Notes: generated from the sequence alone by a model not told the origin. A DNA stretch of 64,000 bases from an uncultured Acetatifactor sp. (GCA_944383825.1 CALWRA010000001.1:124001-188000), one strand, 5' to 3'. Shown: positions 36,243 through 45,415, counted from the first letter of the stretch. Numbers and translations: made by a program.

Positions 36243-37775
36243 ATGATAGAAAATAATTCAAGCTCCCCTTCTAAACGGGGCTTCGGCGCCGGCTCTGCCT
36301 CATCATCCACGCCACAGAGCGCAGCCGGCAGTCTTTCGCCCAACCTGGAACAGAATATTTCCCGGCTCAAAAAGCTGCTCCCTATCGGCATCAGCTTTGA
36401 TCTAATCACCAGAGACATTTACCTGGGTGAGACAAAAGGGTATTTTCTGGGAATCAACGGCCTGTGCAAAACCGAAGTCCTTCAGCAGATTTTTTCGGAT
36501 CTTCAGAATCCCTGGTTTACCAAAGACAGCAAAGTGGAAGATATTCTCCGCTATATGAATGCCAAAATCGGTTATGCCCAGGTGTCCTTGGCCGGCACAT
36601 GGGATGACATATTAAAAAACGTATTAAGCGGACCCTGTGCATTGTTTATTGATGGCTTTTCCCAGGCAATTTTGATCGACGTGCGTTCCTATCCCACCAG
36701 GGGTATTTCGGAACCGGATGCCGAAAAAACCACACGAGGCGCCCGGGATGGCTTTGTGGAAACTCTTCTTTTTAACGCGAACCTGATCCGCCGCCGCATA
36801 CGCTCTCCCCAGCTGTGCTTTGCCATGCACAGCGTAGGAGAAGAGAGTAAAACTGATGTGGCGGTGGCCTATCTGGAACACACTGTGAACAGAGAGCTTC
36901 TGGACTCCCTTTCCCAGGCCATAGATTCTCTAAACATTACCGCTCTAACCATGGGCGTAAAAAGCCTTGAAGAGCTTTTAGTCAAAAAACGCTGGTGGAA
37001 TCCCCTTCCCAGCATCCAGGTCACGGAAAGACCGGATGTGGCCTGCAGCTATCTTGAGGAAGGGCACATTCTTATCCTTGTGGATAATTCTCCGCTGACC
37101 CTGATTCTTCCTTGCACTGTATTCCAGTTTACGCAGAGCTCCGAGGATTATTATAAAAGTCCTCTGGTAGGAACCTACTTTCGTTTGGTACGTTTTGCAT
37201 GTATTCCCATAAGCCTCCTTCTCATGCCTGCCTTTCTTCTGATAACGGCGTATTTTCCACAGACGGCGGAAAAATGGCGGCTTTTGTCAACAGAGGGCCT
37301 TACTCCTCTACAGCTTATTATTTATGTTTTTGCGGTAGAATTTATTTTAGACCTGTTTAAATATTCCGCCTCCGTCACCTCCAGTAAGTTTTCAGGTTCC
37401 CTCTCCATCGTAGGAGGACTTATTATCGGCGACGTGGCGGTCAGCTTAAACTGGGTTTCCACAGAGATTCTTTTTTACGGAGCAGTCACTCTTTTGACCT
37501 CTCTTTCCATTTCCAGCATGGAATTCAGCGATGCCCTGCGTATTTACAGGATCTTATTGATTGCAGCCACTGCGTTCGGCGGGGTATGGGGCTTTTTTGT
37601 GAGCCTGCTGCTTGTTCTGGCTTCCATTTTCACTACTCCCACCTTTGGAGGCATGAGCTACTTCTGGCCTCTCTTTCCCTTCAACGGCCAGGCGCTCAAA
37701 AAGCTCCTTTTCCGCAGTCCCACCCCAAAGGCTCAGCCCTGCAGCGTCTGGGACAGAGGGGGCGTGCACAGATAA
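36243..37775 (+). CDS. Spore germination protein, GerA/SpoVAF family
   Basis: 510 residues. A low-complexity Ser/Pro/Gly N-terminus (about 1-40) is followed by the GerA cytoplasmic domain with GPCALFIDGFSQAILIDVRSYP and RGISEPDAEKTTRGARDGFVE, then four or five transmembrane helices with IVGGLIIGDVAVSLNWVS and the C-terminal PFNGQALKKLLF. GerA-type A subunits and SpoVAF sit in the spore inner membrane and control germination. No B or C subunit gene is adjacent, so it is an orphan or a SpoVAF-like copy. Start uncertain: the ATG at 36243 has only a distant aaagg. Confidence 0.88.
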   Translation: MIENNSSSPSKRGFGAGSASSSTPQSAAGSLSPNLEQNISRLKKLLPIGISFDLITRDIYLGETKGYFLGINGLCKTEVLQQIFSDLQNPWFTKDSKVEDILRYMNAKIGYAQVSLAGTWDDILKNVLSGPCALFIDGFSQAILIDVRSYPTRGISEPDAEKTTRGARDGFVETLLFNANLIRRRIRSPQLCFAMHSVGEESKTDVAVAYLEHTVNRELLDSLSQAIDSLNITALTMGVKSLEELLVKKRWWNPLPSIQVTERPDVACSYLEEGHILILVDNSPLTLILPCTVFQFTQSSEDYYKSPLVGTYFRLVRFACIPISLLLMPAFLLITAYFPQTAEKWRLLSTEGLTPLQLIIYVFAVEFILDLFKYSASVTSSKFSGSLSIVGGLIIGDVAVSLNWVSTEILFYGAVTLLTSLSISSMEFSDALRIYRILLIAATAFGGVWGFFVSLLLVLASIFTTPTFGGMSYFWPLFPFNGQALKKLLFRSPTPKAQPCSVWDRGGVHR

Positions 37776-37863
37776 GCAGAACCAGGGCAAATCTGCCTGC
37801 GCTCGCCTCTTCTCTTCCCGGCTGCAGAACGCAATTCGGACCGGCTTCTCTTGCGGCCTGATT

Positions 37864-40479
37864 TTATCCCTGGTGTCGGATCAAGCCCACAGCCTTGGAA
37901 AGCTCCATGATAAGGAGGGGCACAAGAGACAGTCCAAGCCCTGCCAAATAGAGCTCCCAAGTCAAGGTCTCCAGTCCGAAGGCAATGCTCACAGGCGTAA
38001 ACAGCACCAGCGCCACCATAAGAAGGGAGGCAAGAGCCGCCCAGTTCAGCTTATGGTTAGAAAATGCTCCGATCTTCAGCAGAGACCGCTCTGACCGCAT
38101 ATTATATGCCTGCACTACCTGAGATAGGGCCAGCACCATAAAAGCCAGCGTCTGCCCTGCTGCCAGAGTGCCCTGCACGCTTTCTCCCAGCCGGAAGCCC
38201 ACCAGAGTCAGAATTGCAAACATAAATCCCTGCAGCACCACCCTGACTCCCAGTCCATGAGCAAAAATGCCTTCGTTCTTCGGCTTTGGCTTTCTCTCCA
38301 TCACATCCGGTTCCACAGCCTCCATTCCCAGGGCAATGGCCGGCAGACTGTCTGTCACTAAATTAATCCAAAGAAGCTGCATGGATACCAAAGGCGTCTT
38401 GTGCCAGAGCAGCATAGCTGCAAACACGGTAATTACCTCACCGATATTGGTTCCCAAAAGAAATCCAACGACTTTTTTGATATTGGCATAGATGCCTCTG
38501 CCTTCCCGGACCGCGTCCACAATCGTGGCAAAATTGTCGTCTGTAAGCGTCATGTCTGCCGCGCCCTTAGCCACATCGGTACCGGTAATGCCCATGGCAC
38601 AGCCAATATCCGCCGCCTTCAGTGCAGGAGCGTCATTTACGCCATCACCCGTCATGGATACCACCTGCCCCTTTCTCTGCCATGCCTTCACAATGCGTAT
38701 TTTGTTCTCAGGCGACACTCTTGCATAAACGGAAATATGCTCCACCTTGCCGTCCAGCTCCGTGTCCGTCATAGCATCAAGCGCAGCCCCGGTAACGGCA
38801 TCGTCGCCTTCCTGAAGAATCCCCAGCTCCCTGGCAATAGCTGAAGCGGTCACCACATGGTCACCTGTAATCATCACAGGTTTAATGCCCGCCCTGCGGC
38901 AGAGGGCTACCGCCGCTTTAGCCTCCGGTCTGGGCGGATCTATCATTCCCACCAGTCCAAGGAAAGTAAGACCGTTTTCCAACTCCTTTGAGGAAGGAGA
39001 GTCAGATACTTCCTCCACCTCTTTAAAGGCAATGGCCAGCACCCGCAGAGTATCCGCGCTCATCTTATCCGCAATTATCTCCGCTTTTTTCAGATCTCCG
39101 GCAACGCACCGAGAGGCCATAACATCAAATGCTCCCTTTACGATGACAATATTTCTGCCATCCATCCGGTTCACCGTAGTCATTAGTTTTCTGTCTGAAT
39201 CAAAGGGCAGCTCCGCAATACGGGGATAACTCTTCTGCAATTTCTCCTTGGGCATTCCGCTTTTATAAGCCGCCAGCACAATCGCAGTCTCCGTGGGGTC
39301 TCCAATGTGTTGCTCCTCTTTTCCGTGAAACACAACTGATCCATCACAGCACAGGGCCCCGTAGCGCAGCAGATTCTTCACTTCCTGGCTGTTCTCGCCG
39401 CCAATGTCCTGCTCCCTGTCTGATCCGTCACAGTAAACCTTCACCAAAGTCATGCGGTTTTGGGTCAGTGTTCCCGTCTTATCAGAGCAAATCACTGAGG
39501 CGCTTCCCAGTGTTTCCACGGCGGGAAGCCGACGGATTAATGCATTTTTCTTTACCATGCGCTGCACCCCAATGGAAAGCACAATGGTCACAATGGCAGG
39601 CAGCCCCTCCGGAATGGCGGACACTGCTAACGACACTGCCGTCATAAAGATTTCCATAACAGGAATTCCGTTGGAAAGTCCCACCACGAAAATCACCGCA
39701 CAGGCCGCCAACGCCAAAACACCCAGATATTTCCCAAGCTGGGCCAGCTTCCTTTGAAGAGGCGTCTGAGTCTCCTCCTCGTCGTTTAAAAGGTTGGCGA
39801 TTTTTCCCATTTCCGTGTCCATTCCCGTAGCGGTCACCACTCCAAGAGCAGTTCCGTAGGTAATGCTGCAGCCGGAAAATACCATGTTGTTTCGGTCTCC
39901 CAAGGGAGCATTTTCCTTTACCTGTGCTTCCGCATCCTTTTCTGATGGGACGGACTCCCCGGTAAGGGCGGATTCCTCGCTTTTTAAGCTAACGCTTCTC
40001 AAAAGCCTTGCATCTGCGGGAATGAAATCTCCCGCTTCCAAACGAATAATGTCGCCTCTCACAAGCTGGGAGGCGTCAATCACTCTTTCCGTCCCATCCC
40101 TGATCACCCTGGCGTGAGGGGCGGACATGCTTTTGAGGGCGTCCAACGCCTTTTCCGCCTTGCTTTCCTGGAGCATTCCCATCACGGCATTGAGCACCAC
40201 AATCAGCAGAATCAACAAGGGCTCGAAAAACTCCATGGGATTTCTCTCCACGCAGGCTATTACAAAAGATACTGCTGCGGCTCCCAGCAGGATAAGTATC
40301 ATCACGTCCTTAAACTGGTCAAAAAATCTCTGGAGATTTGTTTTCTTCTTCTTTTCCTTCAGCCTATTAGGACCGAATTTCTCAAGCCTCTCCTCCGCCT
40401 GCTGTTCAGTCAATCCTTTTTCCCCATCCACAGAAAGCTCATCCAAAACCTTCTGAGGGGACTCGTTGTAGAATATCAA
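37864..40479 (-). CDS. P-type Ca2+-transporting ATPase (YloB/PMCA-like)
   Basis: 871 residues. Actuator-domain ALTGES at about 176, TM4 ion-site AIPEGLPAIVTIV at about 290, phosphorylation Asp in CSDKTGTLTQNRM at about 335, hinge MTGDGVNDAPALKAADIG at about 620, and TM6 LLWINLVTDSLPAIALGME with Asn and Asp ion ligands. This pattern fits IIA calcium pumps, which export Ca2+; in sporulating relatives YloB matters for spore Ca. TTG start with AGGAGG 8 bases before it. Convergent with the spore germination gene. Confidence 0.93.
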   Translation of the reverse strand: MIFYNESPQKVLDELSVDGEKGLTEQQAEERLEKFGPNRLKEKKKKTNLQRFFDQFKDVMILILLGAAAVSFVIACVERNPMEFFEPLLILLIVVLNAVMGMLQESKAEKALDALKSMSAPHARVIRDGTERVIDASQLVRGDIIRLEAGDFIPADARLLRSVSLKSEESALTGESVPSEKDAEAQVKENAPLGDRNNMVFSGCSITYGTALGVVTATGMDTEMGKIANLLNDEEETQTPLQRKLAQLGKYLGVLALAACAVIFVVGLSNGIPVMEIFMTAVSLAVSAIPEGLPAIVTIVLSIGVQRMVKKNALIRRLPAVETLGSASVICSDKTGTLTQNRMTLVKVYCDGSDREQDIGGENSQEVKNLLRYGALCCDGSVVFHGKEEQHIGDPTETAIVLAAYKSGMPKEKLQKSYPRIAELPFDSDRKLMTTVNRMDGRNIVIVKGAFDVMASRCVAGDLKKAEIIADKMSADTLRVLAIAFKEVEEVSDSPSSKELENGLTFLGLVGMIDPPRPEAKAAVALCRRAGIKPVMITGDHVVTASAIARELGILQEGDDAVTGAALDAMTDTELDGKVEHISVYARVSPENKIRIVKAWQRKGQVVSMTGDGVNDAPALKAADIGCAMGITGTDVAKGAADMTLTDDNFATIVDAVREGRGIYANIKKVVGFLLGTNIGEVITVFAAMLLWHKTPLVSMQLLWINLVTDSLPAIALGMEAVEPDVMERKPKPKNEGIFAHGLGVRVVLQGFMFAILTLVGFRLGESVQGTLAAGQTLAFMVLALSQVVQAYNMRSERSLLKIGAFSNHKLNWAALASLLMVALVLFTPVSIAFGLETLTWELYLAGLGLSLVPLLIMELSKAVGLIRHQG

Positions 40480-40515
40480 TTCCTTTTCCTCCTATCCCTT
40501 GCATTGACCGCGTTG

Positions 40516-40543
40516 ATAATACGATCCGTTTTATTCATTACAA
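40516..40543 (-). promoter_or_regulatory. Candidate promoter of the Ca-ATPase
   Basis: TTGTAA (40543-40538), 16-bp spacer, TATTAT (40521-40516) on the minus strand, about 37 bases before the TTG start. Nothing else is seen in the 320-bp intergenic stretch except the opposing TetR promoter. Confidence 0.4.
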
Positions 40544-40749
40544 TAAAAAGCTCGCATAGCGTACTTTCCATTGATGTAAATATATGGTATCAGACCTGTT
40601 TCTTTCCTTCATTAGACAAAAAAATATTGTGTTACACTTTTCCCCATGGATTTCAAAGTGTTACCTTTTGGGACACATCTGAGATTTTGTCTAAATTCTC
40701 CAGTCTGGCGCTCGCCCGTCTGCACAGGAAGAAACCGCCCTTGTTCTCG

Positions 40750-40778
40750 TTGTCTTTCCTCAGGCTTTATAGTATAAT
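40750..40778 (+). promoter_or_regulatory. Promoter of the broken TetR gene
   Basis: TTGTCT (40750-40755), 17-bp spacer, TATAAT (40773-40778), followed by a GGGGAGG ribosome binding site at 40794-40800. Confidence 0.6.
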
Positions 40779-40799
40779 GAGAAAAATTGCTTCGGGGAG

Positions 40800-41332
40800 G
40801 TGTGCCTTCTGGCAGATTCGAATATTACGAAACGGGCCCTGTCCTCCGCTTTCAAGGAGCTGTTGGAAAGCAGGCCTTTTTCCAAGATCAGCATAGGTGA
40901 TATTTGTGAAAAATGCGAAATGAACCGCAAAAGCTTTTATTATCATTTTAAGGATAAATACGATCTGGTGAACTGGATCTATTACACGGAATTTGTGCAA
41001 TCCGCCGTCAGAATCACGACACCCTTCCTGAACTTGTAGAGGATCTGTGCCGTTTTTTTTACGGCGACAGAGCTTTCTACCGAAAAATATTCAGCGTTAC
41101 CGGGCAGAACTCTTTTTCGGAATATTTCCGTGAGCTTCTGGCGGCTTTTCTGTCCGGCTATCTGGAAGAGGAATTTTCCGGTGAAAATAATTTTTCCTTT
41201 TATGTGGATTTTTATGCGGATGCTGTTGTGTGCGCCGTAAAGAGGTGGCTTTTGGAAAAGGACAGTATGCCCGCGGAAGAATTTTCCGCCAAATTAAAAA
41301 AATGCCTGCCGGTTTCCCCGGACAGGCAGTAA
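40800..41332 (+). pseudogene. TetR family regulator, frameshifted
   Basis: The first frame (to 41039) encodes the helix-turn-helix domain ITKRALSSAFKELLESRPFS, FSKISIGDICEKCEMNRKSF and YYHFKDKYDLVNWIYYTEFV. It then ends early. From about 41013 another frame continues the expected C-terminal domain, HDTLPELVEDLCRFFYGDRA, FYRKIFSVTGQNSFSEYF and so on to a stop at 41332. A single missing base near 41010-41015 explains this. The protein resembles DhaS-like TetR regulators with a C-terminal sensor domain. Start is GTG at 40800 (overlapping the RBS) or CTG at 40809. True mutation, assembly error and recoding are all possible. Confidence 0.82.
41294..41328 (-). terminator. Terminator of the 340-residue unknown gene
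   Basis: TGCCTG-t-CCGG / CCGG-CAGGCA hairpin with a 5-base loop, followed on the minus strand by seven T. It lies 18 bp after the stop at 41346 and is embedded in the 3' coding end of the broken TetR gene. Confidence 0.8.
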
Positions 41333-41345
41333 CCATCTGCTCGCT

Positions 41346-42359
41346 TTATTTTTTCATGGTCATTTGCAAAATGCTTTCCAGACTGTTTTTAAAAATGTTA
41401 TATTCTTCCCTGTCCTGTATGCCGCCGCTTGTACGCAGGCGCCCTGCCCGGTCAAAGCCTGCCATGCAGACTCCATCGGAAATAATGCCGTCTATCTCCA
41501 TGCTGTCTCTCTTTAAGTCTAACAGTATCACGGGATGTCTGTGCCCTGTCCGCACGGATAAAACATAGGCGTAAACCTGTTCACAGGTTTTGGAAGTACA
41601 GTTGTCATCCGGCAACAGAAACGCAAAATAAGGGAGCGCCTTCCTGATCCCAGAAAGCCATCTGCCATCCAGTATACTTTCCTTGTCTTCTTCCGAATAT
41701 ATCCTGTATATTCCATACAAAAGCCCTGCCTGTCTCAGTCTTTTGCATGCCTCCTGTGCGTCGTGATCCTCATAAACTGCCGTCATTACATTTTTGGCTC
41801 CCCTGGTCCCATTCACATAAGCCTCTGTAATCTTCCCTCCCCTTAAAAAAATAACAAAGGCACAGTCTCGATTTTCTTTGATCAGCCCTGACAGCTTCAG
41901 CGGATTTCCCTCATGGAAGAACAGAAGGTAGGTATAAATTCCCAGAGAAGTCCCCTGTTTCAGTATGGAAGCATAAATCTCTTTTCTTTTCTCCAGACAC
42001 TCCTCATCCAGCGCCAAAGATAAAGACCACGGAATGTTAAAGCCCTTTTGGGCTTCCAGACTGCGTATGGCTTCCGCTCCCTTTGTACAGCTGTTATATC
42101 CCAGATTGATGCCAAAATCCAGCAATATTTCTCTATCCACATGGGTTATAATATCCCGAATTAACTGATAGTAAGCGCTGTCCTCGTTGCGCAGCATCTC
42201 CCGGGCCGTTCCCAGAAATCTTTTTTGAAAACGTCCTCCAGAAAAATTCATTCCCAAATCCACTAAATTGCGAGCCGCCCGCTCCGGGGCCTCATCCATA
42301 TCCCGCAGCGCTCTCTTTACTGCAGTCTCAATCAATATTCTGTTAATATCCTTTGACAT
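41346..42359 (-). CDS. Unknown 337-residue cytosolic protein
   Basis: No signal peptide or transmembrane helix. Features: N-terminal helical part (RILIETAVKRALRDMDEAPE), Cys in LGYNSCTKGAEAIRSLEAQ, a segment FVIFLRGGKITEAYVNGTRG, two further Cys in DDNCTSKTCEQVYAYV, and SDGVCMAGFDRAGRL. The scattered cysteines do not form a standard cluster motif. Start at 42359 has aaagga 9 bases upstream. It is divergent from the MerR operon and faces a terminator. I do not recognise the family and assign no function. Confidence 0.7.
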   Translation of the reverse strand: MSKDINRILIETAVKRALRDMDEAPERAARNLVDLGMNFSGGRFQKRFLGTAREMLRNEDSAYYQLIRDIITHVDREILLDFGINLGYNSCTKGAEAIRSLEAQKGFNIPWSLSLALDEECLEKRKEIYASILKQGTSLGIYTYLLFFHEGNPLKLSGLIKENRDCAFVIFLRGGKITEAYVNGTRGAKNVMTAVYEDHDAQEACKRLRQAGLLYGIYRIYSEEDKESILDGRWLSGIRKALPYFAFLLPDDNCTSKTCEQVYAYVLSVRTGHRHPVILLDLKRDSMEIDGIISDGVCMAGFDRAGRLRTSGGIQDREEYNIFKNSLESILQMTMKK

Positions 42360-42487
42360 TTCATACATTCCTTTTTCATAGTCTTTTTATAAGCATACCT
42401 CATAATGCTGTCTGCAGACAGGGACAATTTTCCTGGTTTGTCCAAAAATATAATAGAAAAAAATTGATAAAATTTTTCAAAATGCTA

Positions 42488-42518
42488 TTGACCTTGAGCG
42501 AACTCCAGACTATATAAT
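42488..42518 (+). promoter_or_regulatory. MerR-type promoter, 19-bp spacer
   Basis: TTGACC (42488-42493), 19-bp spacer, TATAAT (42513-42518). The spacer contains the imperfect inverted repeat CTTGAG-CGAA-CTCCAG. An over-long 19-bp spacer with a repeat inside is the hallmark of promoters activated by MerR-family proteins; the next gene encodes one. Confidence 0.8.
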
Positions 42519-42620
42519 AAAGACATATCAGCCTGCAGGCAGCAGAAGGACTCATCAAATCCTTTCCGCTGTCATAAATACGTTGCAGGCATCCACAATG
42601 AAAGGCAGGAGGTGAAGAGG

Positions 42621-43022
42621 ATTACTATTAGAGAGGTATGCGATAAATATGATATTTCGCAGGATACATTGCGTTATTATGAGAGAGTGGGCGTGATTCC
42701 TCAAGTGAATCGGACTTCAGGCGGAATCAGAGATTACAAACAGCAGGATCTTGACTGGATAGAAAATGCTGTTTGTATGAGGAACGCCGGGGTGTCCATA
42801 GAAACTATTATAGAATATGTAGGTCTTTTTCTGGAGGGAGACGCCACCATTAACGCCAGGCTCAGGCTGCTGGAGGATGAATTGGAACAGTTAAACAGCA
42901 AAAGGGAGCAGCTGGATCAAGCCATAAGCAAATTAAAATTCAAGGTATCCAGGTACAAGATTGCCGCAGAAACCGGAATATTGAGTTGGGAGGAAAATCT
43001 GAATGAAAGTGTTAATGATTAA
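42621..43022 (+). CDS. MerR family transcriptional regulator
   Basis: About 134 residues. N-terminal winged helix TIREVCDKYDISQDTLRYYE, RVGVIPQVNRTSGGIRDYK, effector-binding coiled coil LRLLEDELEQLNSKREQLDQ. It probably twists its own 19-bp-spacer promoter and activates the flavin reductase and alcohol dehydrogenase behind it. Start: no in-frame ATG exists. A GTG at 42612 lies inside the AGGAGG (42607-42612); an ATT at 42621, 8 bases after it, gives the expected M-TIREV N-terminus, so a rare ATT start is likely. Its 3' end overlaps the next gene by 20 bases. Confidence 0.85.
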   Translation: MTIREVCDKYDISQDTLRYYERVGVIPQVNRTSGGIRDYKQQDLDWIENAVCMRNAGVSIETIIEYVGLFLEGDATINARLRLLEDELEQLNSKREQLDQAISKLKFKVSRYKIAAETGILSWEENLNESVND

Positions 43023-43620
43023 CGGAAGTCCGCGTATAAACGGAAATACTTCCATTGCGCTGAAGGAAATGGAACAGGTTTTTGTTCAGGAAGGGATTGA
43101 GACAGACATCGTGCAGGTGGGTAATAAAAATATCAGAGGCTGCATTGCCTGCAATTCCTGTCGGGAAAAGGGACGCTGTATCTTTGACGATGAAGTCAAC
43201 CAGCTTGCCCCGAAATTTCAGACCGCCGATGGGCTGGTGATTGCCAGTCCCGTATATTATGCATCCGCCAACGCCACCCTGATCGCCTGTCTGGATCGCC
43301 TGTTTTACAGCACCGCCTTCGATAAGTCCATGAAAGTGGGCGCAAGCGTGGCAGTAGCAAGACGCGGGGGCTGTTCCGCAACCTTCGACGAATTGAATAA
43401 ATATTTTACCATTGTGGGAATGCCTGTGGCATCCAGCCAATATTGGAACAGCGTTCACGGAAGAAATAAGGGAGAAGCCATGCAGGATGAAGAGGGGCTT
43501 CAGACAATGCGCACTCTGGCAAGAAATATGAGCTTTTTAATGAAAAGCATTGCTCTGGGCCGGGAAAAATTCGGCCTTCCGGAGAAAGAGTCCCATATTT
43601 TTACAAATTTTATACGATAA
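43003..43620 (+). CDS. NADPH-dependent FMN reductase / flavodoxin-fold protein
   Basis: 205 residues. FMN phosphate loop LMINGSPRINGNTSIALKEM, a Cys motif CIACNSCREKGRC resembling iron-sulfur flavoproteins but with spacing C-x2-C-x2-C-x5-C, and SPVYYASANATLIACLDRLF. Likely a flavin-dependent oxidoreductase handling quinones, aldehydes or metal ions. Second gene of the MerR operon; the start overlaps merR by 20 bases with gaggaaa upstream. Confidence 0.88.
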   Translation: MKVLMINGSPRINGNTSIALKEMEQVFVQEGIETDIVQVGNKNIRGCIACNSCREKGRCIFDDEVNQLAPKFQTADGLVIASPVYYASANATLIACLDRLFYSTAFDKSMKVGASVAVARRGGCSATFDELNKYFTIVGMPVASSQYWNSVHGRNKGEAMQDEEGLQTMRTLARNMSFLMKSIALGREKFGLPEKESHIFTNFIR

Positions 43621-43653
43621 ATTTTATATACATGATACGTTATGGAGGTTTAT

Positions 43654-44826
43654 ATGCTAGGAAATTTTGAATTTGCAAACAAAACAAAACTTTACTTTGG
43701 CGAAAATTCTCTGGAATTTCTGAATCAGGAGCTTCCCAAGTACGGCAAAAACGTACAGCTGATCTACGGGAGCGGTTCCATCAAGCGAAACGGAATTTAT
43801 GATAAGGTAGTGGAAATTTTGAAGTCCAACGGCAAGGAGATTTTTGAGGATGGCGGAGTTATGCCTAATCCCACGGTGGAAAAGCTTTATGAAGGCATCG
43901 AAATTGCCCGGAAAAACCATGTGGATCTGCTGCTCTGCGTAGGAGGAGGTTCCTGCTGCGATTATGCAAAGGCCGTATCCGTATCCGTTCACTGCACGGA
44001 AGATCCATGGGAAAAATATTTCCTGAAATTCGAAGAGCCCGACTGTGAACCGGTGCCTGTAGGATGTGTTTTAACCATGGTTGGAACGGGCTCGGAAATG
44101 AATGCAGGCTCCGTTATCACCAATCATCAGACAAAGCAAAAAATCGGTCATGTGTTTGCAAGCGAAGAAATAATGCCCAAATTTTCCATTCTGAACCCGG
44201 TATTTACCTATACTCTCCCCAAAAATCAAATGGTAGCGGGAATTTATGATATTTTCAATCATATCTGCGAACAGTATTTTTCAGGAGAGGATGACAATAC
44301 CAGCGATTATATCTCTGAGGGGCTTATGAAGTCTTTGATTCATTCCTCCAGAATTGCTCTGGAAAATCCCACGGATTATGAAGCGCGCTCTAATATCATG
44401 TGGACTGCCACCTGGGCGCTAAATACTCTGATCGCCAAGGGAAAGAGCACTGACTGGATGGTTCACATGCTGGGACAGGCAGTAGGCGCATATACGGATG
44501 CCACCCACGGTATGACGCTTGCTGCGGTATCCCTTCCTTATTATAAATATATTCTTCCCTACGGCCTGCAAAAATTTAAACGCTTTGCCGAAGAGGTATG
44601 GAATATCGACAGCTCGGGGAAAACAGCTGAACAAATTGCCCTTGCCGGCTTGGATGCAATGGAAGACTGGATGAGGGAGCTTGGACTTGTGATGAATCTT
44701 ACGGAGCTTGGAGTAACGGAAGACATGCTGGAAGGCCTGACCAAATCCACTCCTGTGATGACTGGCGGTTATAAGGTATTGAGCGCGGAGGAAATTACAA
44801 ATATCTTCAGAGCGAGTCTTCACTAA
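43654..44826 (+). CDS. Iron-containing alcohol dehydrogenase (BdhA/YqhD-like)
   Basis: 390 residues, group III Fe-dependent alcohol dehydrogenase. NAD(P)-binding GGGSCCDYAKAVSVS and GTGSEMNAGSVITNH; metal ligands in YDIFNHICEQYFSG (Asp and His), GQAVGAYTDATHGMTL (His). It reduces aldehydes such as butyraldehyde or toxic short aldehydes to alcohols with NAD(P)H. The MerR and flavin reductase partners suggest an aldehyde or quinone stress response. Start at 43654, GGAGG 5 bases upstream. The nucleotide motif usually GGGSxxD is followed by an unusual double Cys. Confidence 0.92.
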   Translation: MLGNFEFANKTKLYFGENSLEFLNQELPKYGKNVQLIYGSGSIKRNGIYDKVVEILKSNGKEIFEDGGVMPNPTVEKLYEGIEIARKNHVDLLLCVGGGSCCDYAKAVSVSVHCTEDPWEKYFLKFEEPDCEPVPVGCVLTMVGTGSEMNAGSVITNHQTKQKIGHVFASEEIMPKFSILNPVFTYTLPKNQMVAGIYDIFNHICEQYFSGEDDNTSDYISEGLMKSLIHSSRIALENPTDYEARSNIMWTATWALNTLIAKGKSTDWMVHMLGQAVGAYTDATHGMTLAAVSLPYYKYILPYGLQKFKRFAEEVWNIDSSGKTAEQIALAGLDAMEDWMRELGLVMNLTELGVTEDMLEGLTKSTPVMTGGYKVLSAEEITNIFRASLH

Positions 44827-44840
44827 TCTTGCTTTCATTC

Positions 44841-44875
44841 AAAAAGAATGCCTTGCATCGCAAGGCATTCTTTTT
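44841..44875. terminator. Bidirectional terminator
   Basis: Perfect 15-bp stem AAAAAGAATGCCTTG / CAAGGCATTCTTTTT with a 5-base loop. Serves the alcohol dehydrogenase operon on the plus strand and the tRNA-Gly gene on the minus strand. Confidence 0.93.
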
Positions 44876-44887
44876 GCTAATAAAAAA

Positions 44888-44959
<72 letters not shown>

Positions 44960-45072
44960 ATACTATTTACAGGCGTGACACCTGTAGATTGAAGGTATGT
45001 AATTGTTAGTCCTCTTTCATGCGCAATCTCATGAAAGAAAAGGACACTGTCGTTTTTCCTGACAGCAATGAT

Positions 45073-45101
45073 ATTTTACATGGTCTTTGGATAAATGTCA
45101 A
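45073..45101 (-). promoter_or_regulatory. tRNA-Gly (GCC) promoter
   Basis: TTGACA (45101-45096), 17-bp spacer, TAAAAT (45078-45073) on the minus strand, about 110 bp upstream of the tRNA. The leader contains two small hairpins (TTTCATG / CATGAAA and CTGTC / GACAG). Confidence 0.75.
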
Positions 45102-45165
45102 GGGGAATATTCTCCTTTTTCATAGTCCAAAACCGTCAGAATAAACTGCAACTGTGCATGCAAAA

Positions 45166-45236
45166 AGCGGGTGATGGGAATCGAACCCACGTATCCAGCT
45201 TGGAAGGCTGGTGTTCTACCATTGAACTACACCCGC
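45166..45236 (-). tRNA. tRNA-Gly (TCC)
   Basis: Minus-strand cloverleaf: acceptor GCGGGTG / CACCCGC (read from the two ends), anticodon loop CTTCCAA in CCAGC / GCTGG, T-loop TTCGATT. CCA not encoded. Lies between the other two tRNA genes. Confidence 0.95.
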
Positions 45237-45278
45237 ACATCTGTATAGAGCACACGCCTCTCCATCAAGCGTATGCAA

Positions 45279-45351
<73 letters not shown>

Positions 45352-45415
45352 CGACAAACATTAATCCCTGCAATATGCTCTACAAGACCACATCACTTGC
45401 GTCACAACAGTAGTT

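Noticed and set aside
44960..45165. Riboswitch or small RNA between the two tRNA-Gly genes
   Set aside because: Only two short hairpins and a tRNA promoter are visible; no known aptamer pattern.
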